This document shows, in pieces, positions 42,545-51,783 of a stretch of DNA of 64,000 nucleotides. The stretch is from Desulfobacterales bacterium. GTDB lineage: Bacteria; Desulfobacterota; Desulfobacteria; Desulfobacterales; Desulfosalsimonadaceae. The notes below the pieces were generated by a model. That model saw only the letters and a list, made by a program, of their open reading frames with translations, was not told the DNA's origin and did not search any database. How positions within the stretch are numbered: the first letter of the stretch is position 1; each line of letters opens with the position of its first letter. The position numbers were made by a program, and so were the translations under genes. The stretch covers positions 923,001 through 987,000 of the forward strand of contig JAXHNP010000006.1 of assembly GCA_034520365.1 (NCBI GenBank). The letters are read 5' to 3'.

Positions 42545-43477
42545 ATGAAAAGACTTAAGGCTTCAATACCGATTCTTGTGATTTATATCCTGTGGGGCGG
42601 CGTGAGCCTGGCCGTTTATTGGGCAGGCCGGCGGGTGCCTGTGCCCGCGGATATTCAAGGGCTTGTGTTTGTTCTGACGGCACTGTTGTTTGTACTGTTT
42701 GGTTTTTGCCTGACCACTTACTATCTTCTCTACGGATGGCGCCGCCTTAGTGAGTTCCCCGGTATGTACGCCGCATGGGTTCTGGTTTCCGTTGCCCTGA
42801 CATTTTTTCTCTATTTCGTGGGGCAGCACCTGGAAATCGGACGCAGCATGATCTTTATCATAAACACGGCCAACCTATTCGTATTCGCCAATCTGATCGG
42901 GGCGTTGATCGTAAAGCCCCTTAAGCGGCCGGCGGAATTGATTATTTTGTGTGTGGTGCTGGCGTTTTCCGATTTGTTCAGCGTATTAAGCGGCCCCACG
43001 CGGGTGATCGTTAAATCTGTTAAAGCATATTATGAGTCGGGGATGCAGGGACCTGCGCCGGCCGGAGATTTTTTGCTGATCAAGAGCCCTGCTTTCGGTA
43101 CGGAAGTTCTCCAGCCGGTATTCGGCGTATCGGACTGGATTATTATCGTTTTTCTGTCTGCCGCGGCATTTAAATTCGGGATCAATGACAACCTGGCCGG
43201 CAAAGGGCTTTCCGTCATGGCCCGTGAAAGGCGGATGGTGTTTTATCTGCCGGTGGCCGGCATCGGCCTTTTACTGGCCGCGGCGGCCGCCCATCTCCTG
43301 AATGTTTTTATACCCGTGCTGCCCATAATGGCAGTGGTCTATATCAGCTACCTTTTGATATTTCATCCTTCTGCCAGACAGCTTAAAAAAACCGACTGGT
43401 GGCTTATGGGCGGGTTTGCCGGCGGGATGCTCTGCCTGCTGGCGCTGGGGCTTGTCATGACCGGTCAGGCCGGGTGA
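42545..43477 (+). CDS. multi-pass membrane protein with presenilin-like aspartate motifs
   Basis: A 310-residue protein with about eight to ten hydrophobic helices. I cannot name a family with certainty. Three motifs in the right order recall intramembrane aspartyl proteases of the presenilin type: SDLFSVLSGPTRVIVKS with Asp143 at the end of a helix (compare YD-xxxVL-xxGP-xRxLV in presenilin), GVSDWIIIV with Asp197 (compare GLGD), and FIPVLPI at 256-261 (compare the PAL motif). The spacing of the two aspartates (54 residues) with a non-membrane loop between them also fits. The start follows a decayed hydrolase, and the ribosome site is weak. An alternative is a transporter-like protein of unknown function. 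Confidence 0.7.
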   Translation: MKRLKASIPILVIYILWGGVSLAVYWAGRRVPVPADIQGLVFVLTALLFVLFGFCLTTYYLLYGWRRLSEFPGMYAAWVLVSVALTFFLYFVGQHLEIGRSMIFIINTANLFVFANLIGALIVKPLKRPAELIILCVVLAFSDLFSVLSGPTRVIVKSVKAYYESGMQGPAPAGDFLLIKSPAFGTEVLQPVFGVSDWIIIVFLSAAAFKFGINDNLAGKGLSVMARERRMVFYLPVAGIGLLLAAAAAHLLNVFIPVLPIMAVVYISYLLIFHPSARQLKKTDWWLMGGFAGGMLCLLALGLVMTGQAG

Positions 43478-43548
43478 CCCGCCGGACCGTATTTGTGTCC
43501 GGCGGCCCGGCGGCAGATTTTTTTTCGGCAGGTGGTCAGGAGGCCGGT

Positions 43549-43845
43549 TTAAGATTCCAGGGTTTTGATGGCTTCATCCACCTCAACCCATTCCTCGATC
43601 TGGATATTGATATCCGGAACCCCGAGAAAGGCGTCATAGCGCCCTTTGATGTAGTCTGAGGCCTCTTTTTCCTTGGATTTGTCAAATTCAAATATCGAAA
43701 CCGTCTTTATCCTTTCTTCAGCCATTCCCGAAACCCAGGGGCCCCGATGCGTAATAAAATCAGGTGCCGGAGGCTGGTTTAAAAAGGTGTCCATTGTCTC
43801 CTTGACGCTGGCAGCCGGAAAAGTCATTGTCACAAATCTAACCAT
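43549..43845 (-). CDS. conserved hypothetical protein, 98 aa
   Basis: The start ATG has AAAAGGAGATGAGCC upstream. It is a soluble protein with an acidic C-terminus and no cysteines. The order FVTMTFPAASVKETMDTFLN, then RGPWVSGMAEERIKTVSIFEFDK, suggests a ferredoxin-like alpha/beta dimer of the kind seen in small heme- or ligand-binding proteins, but this is only an impression. It is convergent with the membrane-protein gene. Confidence 0.65.
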   Translation of the reverse strand: MVRFVTMTFPAASVKETMDTFLNQPPAPDFITHRGPWVSGMAEERIKTVSIFEFDKSKEKEASDYIKGRYDAFLGVPDINIQIEEWVEVDEAIKTLES

Positions 43846-44103
43846 GGCTCATCTCCTTTTTGTCATCATAATGTTTAATGCTAACGACTATCTTGCAGAA
43901 TAAATTTTTATCCGGTGTCACCGGAATAGTCAATACGGATGTTGGCTGAGTCAAAGTTCAGTATAAATTAACTGCCTGGTCATTTTTACTTTCCTAATCA
44001 TAAAATTCCGCATATATAAATGAACAGGACGCTAACCCGGAGGTCGTCATCCAGGCGGTTTATTAAATACCGGCATTTTAATTTTTCACTAAGGAGAGAA
44101 AAG
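43846..44103. other. divergent spacer
   Basis: About 260 AT-rich bases between two divergent genes. They probably hold both promoters; no specific box stands out and no RNA element was recognised. Confidence 0.35.
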
Positions 44104-44700
44104 ATGAGAGTTGAGCGGGTAAAAGTTATGGCGTTGATTTTGGGATTCATGTTTTTTGCCGCAACCTGCTGGGCGGATGATATTACCGATTCAATTAAGG
44201 AGGCGCTTGATTATTATAAAGAGGGTGCATATACCGATGCGGTGGGCAGCCTCAATTACGCCTCCCAGTTGATTCAGCAGAAAAAGGGGGAAGAACTGGA
44301 GTCTATGCTCCCCGAACCCCTGGATGGATGGACCGCCCGGGACGCCAGTTCCCAGGCGGTGGGGGCGGCCATGATGGGCGGCGGTTTATCTGCGGAGCGA
44401 AGCTACAGCAAAGAAGACAGCACTGTGGATATCAAGATTATTACTGATTCCCCGATTATGCAGGGGATGATGATGATGTTTTCAAATCCCATGCTTGCCG
44501 CGTCCGACGGCGGGAAAATGCAGAAAATCGGCCGACAGAAGGCGATTGTCAAGTACGACACCCAGAATAAAAGCGGGGATATCAATGTGGTTGTGGCCAA
44601 CCGGTTTCTGGTGACCATAGAGGGGCGCGATGTGTCAGAGGCGGACCTCAAAGCCTATGCCAAGGCCATTGATTATAATAAACTGTCTGCCATGCCGTAA
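44104..44700 (+). CDS. secreted protein of unknown function, 198 aa
   Basis: The start at 44104 is chosen because ACTAAGGAGAG lies upstream and the frame then opens with a signal peptide (RVKVMALILGFMFFAATCWA). A helical segment ITDSIKEALDYYKEGAYTDAVGSLNYASQLIQQ looks like a single TPR-type repeat. The remainder has a GGGLSAERSY segment and a mixed beta region (VDIKIITDSPIMQGMMMMF). Likely periplasmic or outer-membrane associated. I do not recognise a named function. Confidence 0.75.
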   Translation: MRVERVKVMALILGFMFFAATCWADDITDSIKEALDYYKEGAYTDAVGSLNYASQLIQQKKGEELESMLPEPLDGWTARDASSQAVGAAMMGGGLSAERSYSKEDSTVDIKIITDSPIMQGMMMMFSNPMLAASDGGKMQKIGRQKAIVKYDTQNKSGDINVVVANRFLVTIEGRDVSEADLKAYAKAIDYNKLSAMP

Positions 44701-44739
44701 TTCTTGCGCGTACTCGTACTCGTACTCGTGCTCGGCCAT

Positions 44740-46146
44740 TCAATGGCGGCTTAAGAATTCCCGGATTTCTTTTTGACCGGCCGAAGGGTGGTCAGAAAGG
44801 TAGCCGGCGATTCGGTTGGCGGTGTAGGCCGTGGATATGGACGTGCCGGCGTAAATGCCCGGCTCACTGTTATAGCCTACCGGCATGTTGGCAAAGCCCG
44901 GGGCCTGGTAGCTGACAAAATCGCCGAAATTGGAATTCTCCCATTTTTGGCCGCTGGGATGAAGGGCGCCGACGCCGATCACATTTTCATAGGCAGCCGG
45001 GTAAACCGCCTTTCCGGTGGGTTCGTTGCCGGCCGCCGCCACAATGGTCAGCCCTTTGGCCGTCGCCTCGGCAAGGATTCCCTTTAAAAATTCGCTCCGG
45101 GTTTCCGAGTGCCAGCTCAAACTCAGCACCCGGGCCCCTTTTTCCATGGCATGGGATAGCCCCTCCATCAGGGTATAGTTCGAGGTTATGCCGTTGGCAT
45201 CAAACCCCCGGATGGCAATCACCGGAACGGTGCCGGAATCATCCGTTCCGCCGATGGGGTCGATCGCGCCGGCTGCCAGCATGGACATCTGCGTGCCGTG
45301 GCCGAGGTGGTCGTCTATCGGCGCTTCCGGATCCATAGCATTAAAGGCATCCACAATATAGGCCTGATTCTGGAATTCCGGGGAAAGGCCGCTGTCAAAC
45401 ACCGCGACCGGCACTTGGTTGCCCGCCGGGCGCTTATTGCTGATCTCCGGCAGGTCAATTTTGGGGTGCGCGGCGCGAATCGGGGCGGGCGCCTGGTAGG
45501 CATAATTGGGTTCAGCGCCGGAAATCCCGGTTTTTTCTTTGAGCTTGACTAAAAGTGCCAGTTCATCAACATCTTTGGGCAGCTTGATCCGGTATATGCG
45601 GCTTTCCGTTTTCCCGACTATCCGCCCGCCGGCTTCGCAAAGAATGCCCTTAAGCTCGGGCAGCTGCTGCTCATTTTGCAGTTTGACCAGCAATTCATGC
45701 CGGACAAAAAGTGCGCCGGTTTCGGGGTCCCGGGCGACATTGAAATTCGGATCCTTAAGGGGCGCCATCCGATCCCTATGCCCGGACTCGTATATCTGAA
45801 TTTCGATAAGCCGGTATCCGCCATCCGGGCTGTCATCCGGACAATCGGGGCAATCGCTCCAGATCAGGGCATGGTTGGTGTCCCCCAGAATGGCGTCCAT
45901 GACTTCGCGGATGGGTTTTCTGTCGTAGGCGGCCGTGACGCGGAAATTGATTTTCGGGTCGATACGGACCCGAACCCCTTGTTCGGCGATATCCTGAAGG
46001 ATTTTTTGTAAGTATGTATCCTGTGCGCGGATTGTCAGGCGGCTGTCCGGTGTCAGGGACACTTCATAGGCGTGGCCGGGCCAGGCCGCAGCCATAAGGA
46101 GCCAGGTTGATAAAAACAGTATGAATTTTAAAAATTTTTTGGTCAT
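44740..46146 (-). CDS. secreted subtilisin-like serine protease with N-terminal STN-like domain
   Basis: The start is at MTKKFLKFILFLS (46146), opening a signal peptide ending GHAYE; a TTG 15 codons upstream is unlikely. Residues about 30-100 (LTIRAQDTYLQKILQDIAEQGVRV, then INFRVTAAYDRKPIREVMDAIL) look like the STN domain of secretins and TonB receptors. A propeptide-like domain follows (about 135-215). The S8 catalytic triad is then clear: Asp in PVAVFDSGLS, His in DHLGHGTQMSMLAAG and Ser in GTSISTAYTANRIAGYL. A secreted protease with an STN module is unusual; the STN domain may hold it to an envelope partner. Confidence 0.88.
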   Translation of the reverse strand: MTKKFLKFILFLSTWLLMAAAWPGHAYEVSLTPDSRLTIRAQDTYLQKILQDIAEQGVRVRIDPKINFRVTAAYDRKPIREVMDAILGDTNHALIWSDCPDCPDDSPDGGYRLIEIQIYESGHRDRMAPLKDPNFNVARDPETGALFVRHELLVKLQNEQQLPELKGILCEAGGRIVGKTESRIYRIKLPKDVDELALLVKLKEKTGISGAEPNYAYQAPAPIRAAHPKIDLPEISNKRPAGNQVPVAVFDSGLSPEFQNQAYIVDAFNAMDPEAPIDDHLGHGTQMSMLAAGAIDPIGGTDDSGTVPVIAIRGFDANGITSNYTLMEGLSHAMEKGARVLSLSWHSETRSEFLKGILAEATAKGLTIVAAAGNEPTGKAVYPAAYENVIGVGALHPSGQKWENSNFGDFVSYQAPGFANMPVGYNSEPGIYAGTSISTAYTANRIAGYLSDHPSAGQKEIREFLSRH

Positions 46147-46249
46147 GGCGAATCCATGGGATAATCTATACCTGAATTGAACTTTTTTCAAAATCTATTA
46201 TACTTCAACTATAGGCATATATCAGTTTTTCGGCAAAAAGGGGGCGGCC

Positions 46250-47110
46250 ATGTCATTTAAAGAGAATCTTAAACAGAAAATCGCCGTTGACCGCCTGGCG
46301 GAGCGGGTTCACCGGACGCTGGGCGCATCCGGCAGCGGAAAAAAAATTGACAAAGAAGCCATGCGGACGCTGTTGAAAACAGCCGGATACCAGTCAACGC
46401 CCGCGCGCGATATGGAAATTTACCGGGCCGACCCCCAGGCGGAAAAGGGCGACATCCTGGTTCTGGATAACGAACTGCCCCTGTATCACACCACGCTAAA
46501 AGATGTGCTCCTGCGCAAAAATCCGATGATCAAGGAAATGGTCAATATTTTCAATATGAAAAAGATATTGAGCGATGCGGACGTAAAGGTCGCCAAGGGC
46601 GGGGACACCCTTGACCGAATTCATGCGGAATGTTTGCAAGATATTGATTTGACCTATACGGAGGCGGATATCCAGGAGATCGCGGCGGATGGCCGAACCG
46701 CCTGTAAGAATGAAGCTTCGGCGCAGGTTGAGGAGACACTTGACCTGTTTGCGGAGATTCTTTCCTTTACCCCGCCGCCGGTTCCGATTCGCCTTCCGGG
46801 CATGAAGATTCTGGGCCGGGTGCACAAAGACAACGGGCGGGTTACCATGTACGGCCCGGTCATCACCTACTACCCGCAGGAAAATTCCCTGAAATTCTTT
46901 GACGCCTATCTGGCCCCGGCGGAGATGAAAAAGACCCAGGTATACCTGGATATGGTCGGCGGCAAAGAGACAGCCACGGTTGAGGGCGGCGAGGTTTTTG
47001 ATGCGCTTAAAAACCGGGTTTTGAAAGAGGCGCCGCAGTTTTCTGTCCCGCCCCCTCAATCCAAACCGTCTAAAAATCGACTTTTTACGAGTCCATCAAT
47101 TTTACTCTAA
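46250..47110 (+). CDS. conserved hypothetical protein, 286 aa, with repeat-derived C-terminus
   Basis: The ATG at 46250 begins a soluble protein of no recognised family, divergent from the protease. Features seen: a charged N-terminal helix (FKENLKQKIAVDRLAERVHRTLG), a central helical part, and a beta-rich GMKILGRVHKDNGRVTMYGPVITYYPQ segment. The last residues (KNRLFTSPSILL) are read from the right end of the MITE-like repeat at 47066-47100, so the original C-terminus was replaced or extended when that element arrived. Confidence 0.7.
   Translation: MSFKENLKQKIAVDRLAERVHRTLGASGSGKKIDKEAMRTLLKTAGYQSTPARDMEIYRADPQAEKGDILVLDNELPLYHTTLKDVLLRKNPMIKEMVNIFNMKKILSDADVKVAKGGDTLDRIHAECLQDIDLTYTEADIQEIAADGRTACKNEASAQVEETLDLFAEILSFTPPPVPIRLPGMKILGRVHKDNGRVTMYGPVITYYPQENSLKFFDAYLAPAEMKKTQVYLDMVGGKETATVEGGEVFDALKNRVLKEAPQFSVPPPQSKPSKNRLFTSPSILL
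47066..47100. repeat. right-end fragment of the MITE-like repeat
   Basis: Matches CCGTC...AATCGACTTTTTACGAGTTCATCAA of the copy at 4260-4414 with few differences; the remainder of the element is missing. Confidence 0.7.
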
Positions 47111-47141
47111 ATAAAGTACCGCCCGGCGATGATCTAATTTA

Positions 47142-47326
47142 TAAGCCATTGCCGGTATTTCCCCGAGGCCCGGGGCGACTTGGGATATCTCTATGGCTTG
47201 CGCCGCCAGCTCCCTGAAAACTCGCCCTGACGGGCTCAAACAACAGCTCGCTTCGGCGGCGCTTCGCCAAGAGCTATCTCCAAGACGCCCCAAATGGCCT
47301 CTTGGGCAAACACCGGCAATGGCTTA
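47142..47326. repeat. 185-bp element with perfect 15-bp inverted ends
   Basis: TAAGCCATTGCCGGT at 47142-47156 and its exact complement at 47312-47326. The interior contains further dyads (AGCTCGCTTCGGCGGCGCTTCGCC-like). It carries no long open frame of convincing quality. It looks like a non-autonomous mobile or structural repeat distinct from the MITE family above. Confidence 0.65.
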
Positions 47327-47380
47327 ACCAAAGGACATCGCTACCGTTCCTTAGAAAGCGGTTTATCCCTGTCTTTATAA

Positions 47381-47407
47381 AAAAAAACGAGCGATCGCTC
47401 GTTTTTT
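47381..47407. terminator. bidirectional intrinsic terminator
   Basis: A perfect palindrome: an A run, ACGAGCGATCGCTCGT and a T run, giving a GC-rich hairpin flanked by A and T tracts. It would work on both strands, and it separates the repeat region from the nitroreductase gene. Confidence 0.85.
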
Positions 47408-47502
47408 TGTTGACTCACCTCCATGTCGCCTATAAGAATATCAAAACAAGTGGGCAGATATACAAATAAATTTTTAAAAACCATCAATTCTGGAGCTATA
47501 TT

Positions 47503-48327
47503 ATGCCATTATTTGAAGTTGATCCGGACAAATGCAATCAAGACGGTATATGCGTCGATGAGTGCCCGATTAAAATTATTTCTTTAAAAGATAAGGATTC
47601 TGTGCCCAAGCCGGTAAAAGGTGCGGATCAGCTCTGCATCCACTGCGGCCACTGCGTGGCCGTCTGCCCGACGGGCGCCCTGTCGCACGAGAGCATGAGG
47701 CCTGAGGACTGCCCGCCGGTTAAAAAGGAATGGCTGCTGGATTCTGAGCAGGCAGAGCATTTCCTGCGATCCAGGCGATCCATTCGCACGTATAAGGATA
47801 AGCCGGTGGACAGGCAGACGCTTTCCAAATTAATCGAAATTGCCGCATATGCGCCTTCCGGCCATAATACCCAGCCAGTGCACTGGCATGTGGTCCATGA
47901 TACGGAAACCCTGCAAAAGCAGATCGGGGTGGTAATCGACTGGATGCGGTATATGATTAAGGAGCATCCGGAAATGGCCGATATGATGCATCTGGACATG
48001 GTGGTCGGCGCCTGGGAAATGGGGATCGATACGGTCTGCCGGGGGGCGCCCCATGTGATTGTCGCCCACGGCCATAAAGACAATCCCATGGCGCCGAACG
48101 CCTGTGTGATCGCTCTCTCCTATCTGGAGCTGGCCGCGCCGTCACTTGGCCTTGGCACCTGCTGGGCCGGATTCTACAATAGCGCGGCCATGTACTGGCC
48201 GGAGATGAAAAAAGCCCTTGGCTTGCCTGAAGGGCATGTGTGCTATGGCGCGGTGATGGTCGGGTATCCCAAATACAAGTATCACCGTTTGCCGCTGCGG
48301 AATGAGCCAGTAATCTCATGGCAATAA
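47503..48327 (+). CDS. ferredoxin-nitroreductase fusion
   Basis: A 274-residue protein. The N-terminal part is a two-cluster ferredoxin (CNQDGICVDECPIKII and CIHCGHCVAVCPTGAL, residues 11-58). The C-terminal part is an FMN-dependent nitroreductase-like domain (about 90-270; RRSIRTYKDKPVDRQTLSKLIEIAAYAPSGHNTQP, then LGLGTCWAGFY and GYPKYKYHRLP). Such fusions are common in anaerobes; the ferredoxin clusters likely supply electrons to the flavin. The physiological acceptor is not known. Confidence 0.92.
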   Translation: MPLFEVDPDKCNQDGICVDECPIKIISLKDKDSVPKPVKGADQLCIHCGHCVAVCPTGALSHESMRPEDCPPVKKEWLLDSEQAEHFLRSRRSIRTYKDKPVDRQTLSKLIEIAAYAPSGHNTQPVHWHVVHDTETLQKQIGVVIDWMRYMIKEHPEMADMMHLDMVVGAWEMGIDTVCRGAPHVIVAHGHKDNPMAPNACVIALSYLELAAPSLGLGTCWAGFYNSAAMYWPEMKKALGLPEGHVCYGAVMVGYPKYKYHRLPLRNEPVISWQ

Positions 48328-48349
48328 GTTTAATTTTAGGAGAAAAAAA

Positions 48350-48499
48350 TTGGAAACTATTTATGAACAGCTCAGGCAGCGCCTGGATGACATGGCCACC
48401 GGGTCTTCGGCCACAAAATCCGAGGATGCCCTCTATCTGCCGCCCGAGACTGGCATGGAAACCTATATCCGCATTGCCCAAGAGCGCGGCAAGCTGTAA
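48350..48499 (+). CDS. small protein, 49 aa
   Basis: The start is a TTG (48350) with TAGGAGAAA upstream, 22 bases after the nitroreductase stop. The sequence (ETIYEQLRQRLDDMATGSSA, then ALYLPPETGMETYIRIAQERGKL) is mostly helical. Its first 20 residues resemble the N-termini of some 4Fe-4S proteins of sulfate reducers, so it may be a truncated relative. It may be translated with the nitroreductase. Confidence 0.5.
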   Translation: METIYEQLRQRLDDMATGSSATKSEDALYLPPETGMETYIRIAQERGKL

Positions 48500-48503
48500 T
48501 CGC

Positions 48504-48745
48504 CTTCTAAGTAACTTCACGGGTATTAGGATTTGGGTATTAGGTATTAGGTTAATGAAATCAAGAATTTATGGTCGGCACGGTGGCCGACCCTACGATG
48601 AATCGGGTTTTTCCCCATTCGTAGGGCGGGCCACCGTGCCCGCCTGAAAAATAAATAGAACAAATTTACCGTGCCTCAGTGCCTTTAAAGTTATTTATAC
48701 GTTCGGTCCCGGGCGGCAGCCCGGGGGGAATACCTCTAAGGAATC
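48504..48745. repeat. long composite palindromic repeat, copy 3
   Basis: Almost identical to 30204-30455 and in the same orientation; hairpin core 48573-48644. It begins about 5 bases after the small gene. 48746-48870 shows nothing further recognisable before the nuo promoter. Confidence 0.8.
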
Positions 48746-48870
48746 GATCGTACGAACAGAGAGTTACTTTCTGCAAAAATACCGCCGCGGCGGCATAAAC
48801 CGCTTTTTACCAGTGGATTGCGCTTACGGCCAACCCACCCCGCCTGATCTCTTCCCCCCCCGGAGATTTT

Positions 48871-48899
48871 TTGCAATATCTGCCTCCTGTGCTTATACT
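48871..48899 (+). promoter_or_regulatory. sigma-70-type promoter of the nuo operon
   Basis: TTGCAA (48871-48876), 17-base spacer, TATACT (48894-48899). A leader of about 110 bases follows with a perfect 7-bp hairpin, AGCGGAT/ATCCGCT at 48929-48952. Confidence 0.6.
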
Positions 48900-49015
48900 G
48901 ATTAAAACAAATAATAACAGGAACTAGAAGCGGATTTCATCGGCTATCCGCTGGTGGTTATAGGTTTTAAACTTCCACAGGCTTTGAATTCATCAGGATG
49001 AGCCAAATATAGATT

Positions 49016-49426
49016 ATGGATCCTGTCATTACCGAGCATATTGTCTCGCCATGGGTGCCGGGCGTGTTCAGTCTGGTAAGCTTTACCCTGGCCATTCTTG
49101 TGTTGATGGCGCTGATGCTTCTATTGACCCGCTGGCTGGGGGAGAAAAAGCGCAACCCCGACAAGCAGCGCCCCTATGAGAGCGGCATCATCCCCACGGG
49201 CACCGCCCGGCTGCGCTACCCGGTCCCGTTTTTCCTGGTGGCCATTTTTTTTCTGCTCTTTGATGTGGAGGGCGCGTTTATTTTCTCATGGGCGGTGGCC
49301 TGCAAGTCAATGGGGTGGAAGGGATGGCTGCAGATGGCCTTTTTTATCTTTGTGCTCATCCTCGGATTGATCTACGTCTGGCGTAAAGGAGGCCTTGATT
49401 GGCACGGAAAAACGCGGATCAGATAG
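49016..49426 (+). CDS. nuoA: NADH-quinone oxidoreductase subunit A
   Basis: A 136-residue subunit with three membrane helices and the NuoA signature in [36 protein letters not shown], including the conserved acidic FDVE. It is first in a 12-gene complex I operon. Its 3' end overlaps the start of the next gene by 28 bases. Confidence 0.95.
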   Translation: MDPVITEHIVSPWVPGVFSLVSFTLAILVLMALMLLLTRWLGEKKRNPDKQRPYESGIIPTGTARLRYPVPFFLVAIFFLLFDVEGAFIFSWAVACKSMGWKGWLQMAFFIFVLILGLIYVWRKGGLDWHGKTRIR

Positions 49427-51783
49427 GGTTTTTCCCGAAGCTGCTGGATCCGGTGATTAACTGGGCCCATGCCAACAGCCTCTGGCCCATGTATTTCGGC
49501 CTGTCCTGCTGCTTTGTGGAGGAGGCCACGGTCCTCACCCCGCGCTATGATATCGCCCGTTTCGGTGCGGAAGTCCTGCGGCTTTCCCCCCGGCAGGCGG
49601 ATCTGATGATCGTCTCCGGCACGGTGTTTAAAAAGATTGCGCCGGTGGTCCTGCGACTCTATGAGCAGATGGCCGAGCCCAAATGGGTTATTTCCATGGG
49701 CTCCTGCTCAAACACGGGCGGCATGTACGACGTTTACAGTGTGGTGCAGGGCGTTAACCAGATCCTGCCCGTAGATGTCTATATCCCGGGCTGCCCGCCG
49801 CGGCCCGAAGCGGTATTGGCCGGCCTGATGGAGCTGCAAAAAAAGATTAAGGGCGAGCAGCCCACCCGCCCGAATTTTCATGTAGCCGGCGGTGACCAGG
49901 GAAGCACCTCTCCGGTGCTGGTGGATGGACAGACCAAGTCCCGGGATACCCGGGGGCCGGGCATGAACGGCATCCCCATTCGCGGCACTTCGGTGACCCC
50001 GCCGGATTTCTTTGACAGCCGCTCAGACCTCATGTGGTCGCCACCGGCCAATTCCATAGAACTTGGACCGGCAGCAAAAGATTTGGCGGCAGGGCTTAAA
50101 AATCGGTTCGGCGATGCGGTAAGGCCTGCGGACACCACATCCGATATGCTGACCATTCACACGATGCCGGAGCGCGTCAATGACGTCCTCTCCTTCCTCA
50201 AACACGAGGCCCCGACCCGATTCGAGCGGCTGGAGGATTATACCGCCATAGACGAGTCCGCCCGGCGCAATCGGGATCAGTACCCGGATTTTACCCTGGT
50301 CTATCACCTGACCGCCTTTGAGCCGGCCACCCGTATGCGGGTCAAGGTGCCGCTTTCCGGCGAATCCCCGGATGCCCCGAGCATCAGCGGCCTTTGGCCT
50401 TCCGCCAACTGGTATGAGCGCGAAATCTACGACATGTTCGGAATCAATTTCCCCGATCATCCCCATCTCCGGCGGCTTATCATGCCGCCGGACTGGGAGG
50501 GTCATCCGTTGCGCAAATCCCACCCGGGCCGCGCCAATGAAATGCCGCCGTACACGGAAAAGCAGGCCCGGGAATTACAGCCATGGGGCGGAGAGGAATA
50601 TTTTGATCCGGCGGCGGACGAGGAGGCGCTGATTCTCAATATGGGGCCCCATCACACGGCCACGCACGGCCTCCTGCGCCTGATTGTCAAACTTGAGAGC
50701 GAGACCATCACCGGCCTGGACCTGGATGTGGGCTATCACCACCGTTCTGTTGAAAAGCTGGGGGAGCGTCAGACCTGGCTGCAGTTTATTCCCTATACGG
50801 ACCGGGTGGATTACATGGCGGGCGCGGCCAACAACCTCCCGTATGTGATGGCAGTTGAGCAGCTGGCGGGCATCAAGGTCCCGGAGCGGGCCGAATACAT
50901 CCGGGTCTTGATGAGCGAGCTCTTTCGCATCAGCAACCATCTGGCATTTCTGGGCATCTGCGGCCACGACCTGGGCGCGATGACCCCCAATTTTTATACC
51001 TTTCGGGATCGGGAGAAGGTCCTGGATATCGTGGAGATGATCTCCGGCGCCCGGCTGCATCCGTCCTGGTTCCGGCCCGGCGGCGTGGCCGCGGACATGC
51101 CGGCCGGTTGGAAGGAGCCGATCGAGGCGTTTTTAAGGGACTTCCCCAAACGGATCAAAGATTACGAGGCATTGACCATCAAAAACCCGATTTTTAAGGC
51201 CAGGCTAAAGGGCATCGGGCGGCTTTCCCGGAAAGATGCCATTGACTGGGGGGTAACCGGCCCGAACCTGCGGGCCACAGGGGTGGACTGGGATTTGCGG
51301 AAAAAGATGCCGTATTCGGCGTACGGCCAGTTTGACTTTGAGGTGCCCACGGATACGGAAGGCGACGGCCACGCGCGCTACCGGCTTCGGATCGAGGAGA
51401 TGCGCCAGAGCGTGCGCATCATCCGGCAGGTGATCGATCATATGCCGGATGGCCGGTATGTGACCGATGATTATCGCTACAGCGTGCCCAAAAGAAAAGA
51501 CATGTTACAAGACATTGAAAGCCTGATCCATCATTTCATCAATGTCACGCGCGGGCCCAAGATCCCGCGGGGCGAGTCCTATATGGCCTGTGAAATCCCC
51601 CGTGGGGAGCAGGGCTACTACGTGGTGAGCGACGGCCTGGGCGCGGCCTACCGCATGCGGATCCGGGGCCCAAGCTTTACCAACGTGCAGGTGTTTCCGA
51701 TCATGTCCAGGGGGGAGACCATCGCGGACTTGATTTCGGTTCTGGGAACAACGGACTATACACTGCCGGATCTGGACAGGTGA
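49399..51783 (+). CDS. nuoBCD: NADH-quinone oxidoreductase fused subunits B, C and D
   Basis: A single 794-residue frame holding three complex I subunits. B part (about 1-165): [22 protein letters not shown] and PGCPPRPEA, the four N2-cluster cysteines. C part (about 245-385): [24 protein letters not shown] and [27 protein letters not shown] part (about 410-794): [27 protein letters not shown] and [19 protein letters not shown]. It begins at a TTG with AAAGGAGG 6 bases upstream, inside nuoA. C-D fusions are common; B joined to C-D as well is rarer. The B-C linker (about 165-245) is Gly/Pro-rich. Confidence 0.95.
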   Translation: MARKNADQIGFFPKLLDPVINWAHANSLWPMYFGLSCCFVEEATVLTPRYDIARFGAEVLRLSPRQADLMIVSGTVFKKIAPVVLRLYEQMAEPKWVISMGSCSNTGGMYDVYSVVQGVNQILPVDVYIPGCPPRPEAVLAGLMELQKKIKGEQPTRPNFHVAGGDQGSTSPVLVDGQTKSRDTRGPGMNGIPIRGTSVTPPDFFDSRSDLMWSPPANSIELGPAAKDLAAGLKNRFGDAVRPADTTSDMLTIHTMPERVNDVLSFLKHEAPTRFERLEDYTAIDESARRNRDQYPDFTLVYHLTAFEPATRMRVKVPLSGESPDAPSISGLWPSANWYEREIYDMFGINFPDHPHLRRLIMPPDWEGHPLRKSHPGRANEMPPYTEKQARELQPWGGEEYFDPAADEEALILNMGPHHTATHGLLRLIVKLESETITGLDLDVGYHHRSVEKLGERQTWLQFIPYTDRVDYMAGAANNLPYVMAVEQLAGIKVPERAEYIRVLMSELFRISNHLAFLGICGHDLGAMTPNFYTFRDREKVLDIVEMISGARLHPSWFRPGGVAADMPAGWKEPIEAFLRDFPKRIKDYEALTIKNPIFKARLKGIGRLSRKDAIDWGVTGPNLRATGVDWDLRKKMPYSAYGQFDFEVPTDTEGDGHARYRLRIEEMRQSVRIIRQVIDHMPDGRYVTDDYRYSVPKRKDMLQDIESLIHHFINVTRGPKIPRGESYMACEIPRGEQGYYVVSDGLGAAYRMRIRGPSFTNVQVFPIMSRGETIADLISVLGTTDYTLPDLDR

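Noticed and set aside
47102-47293. 63-residue minus-strand frame
   Set aside because: It reads through the 185-bp inverted-repeat element; likely non-coding.
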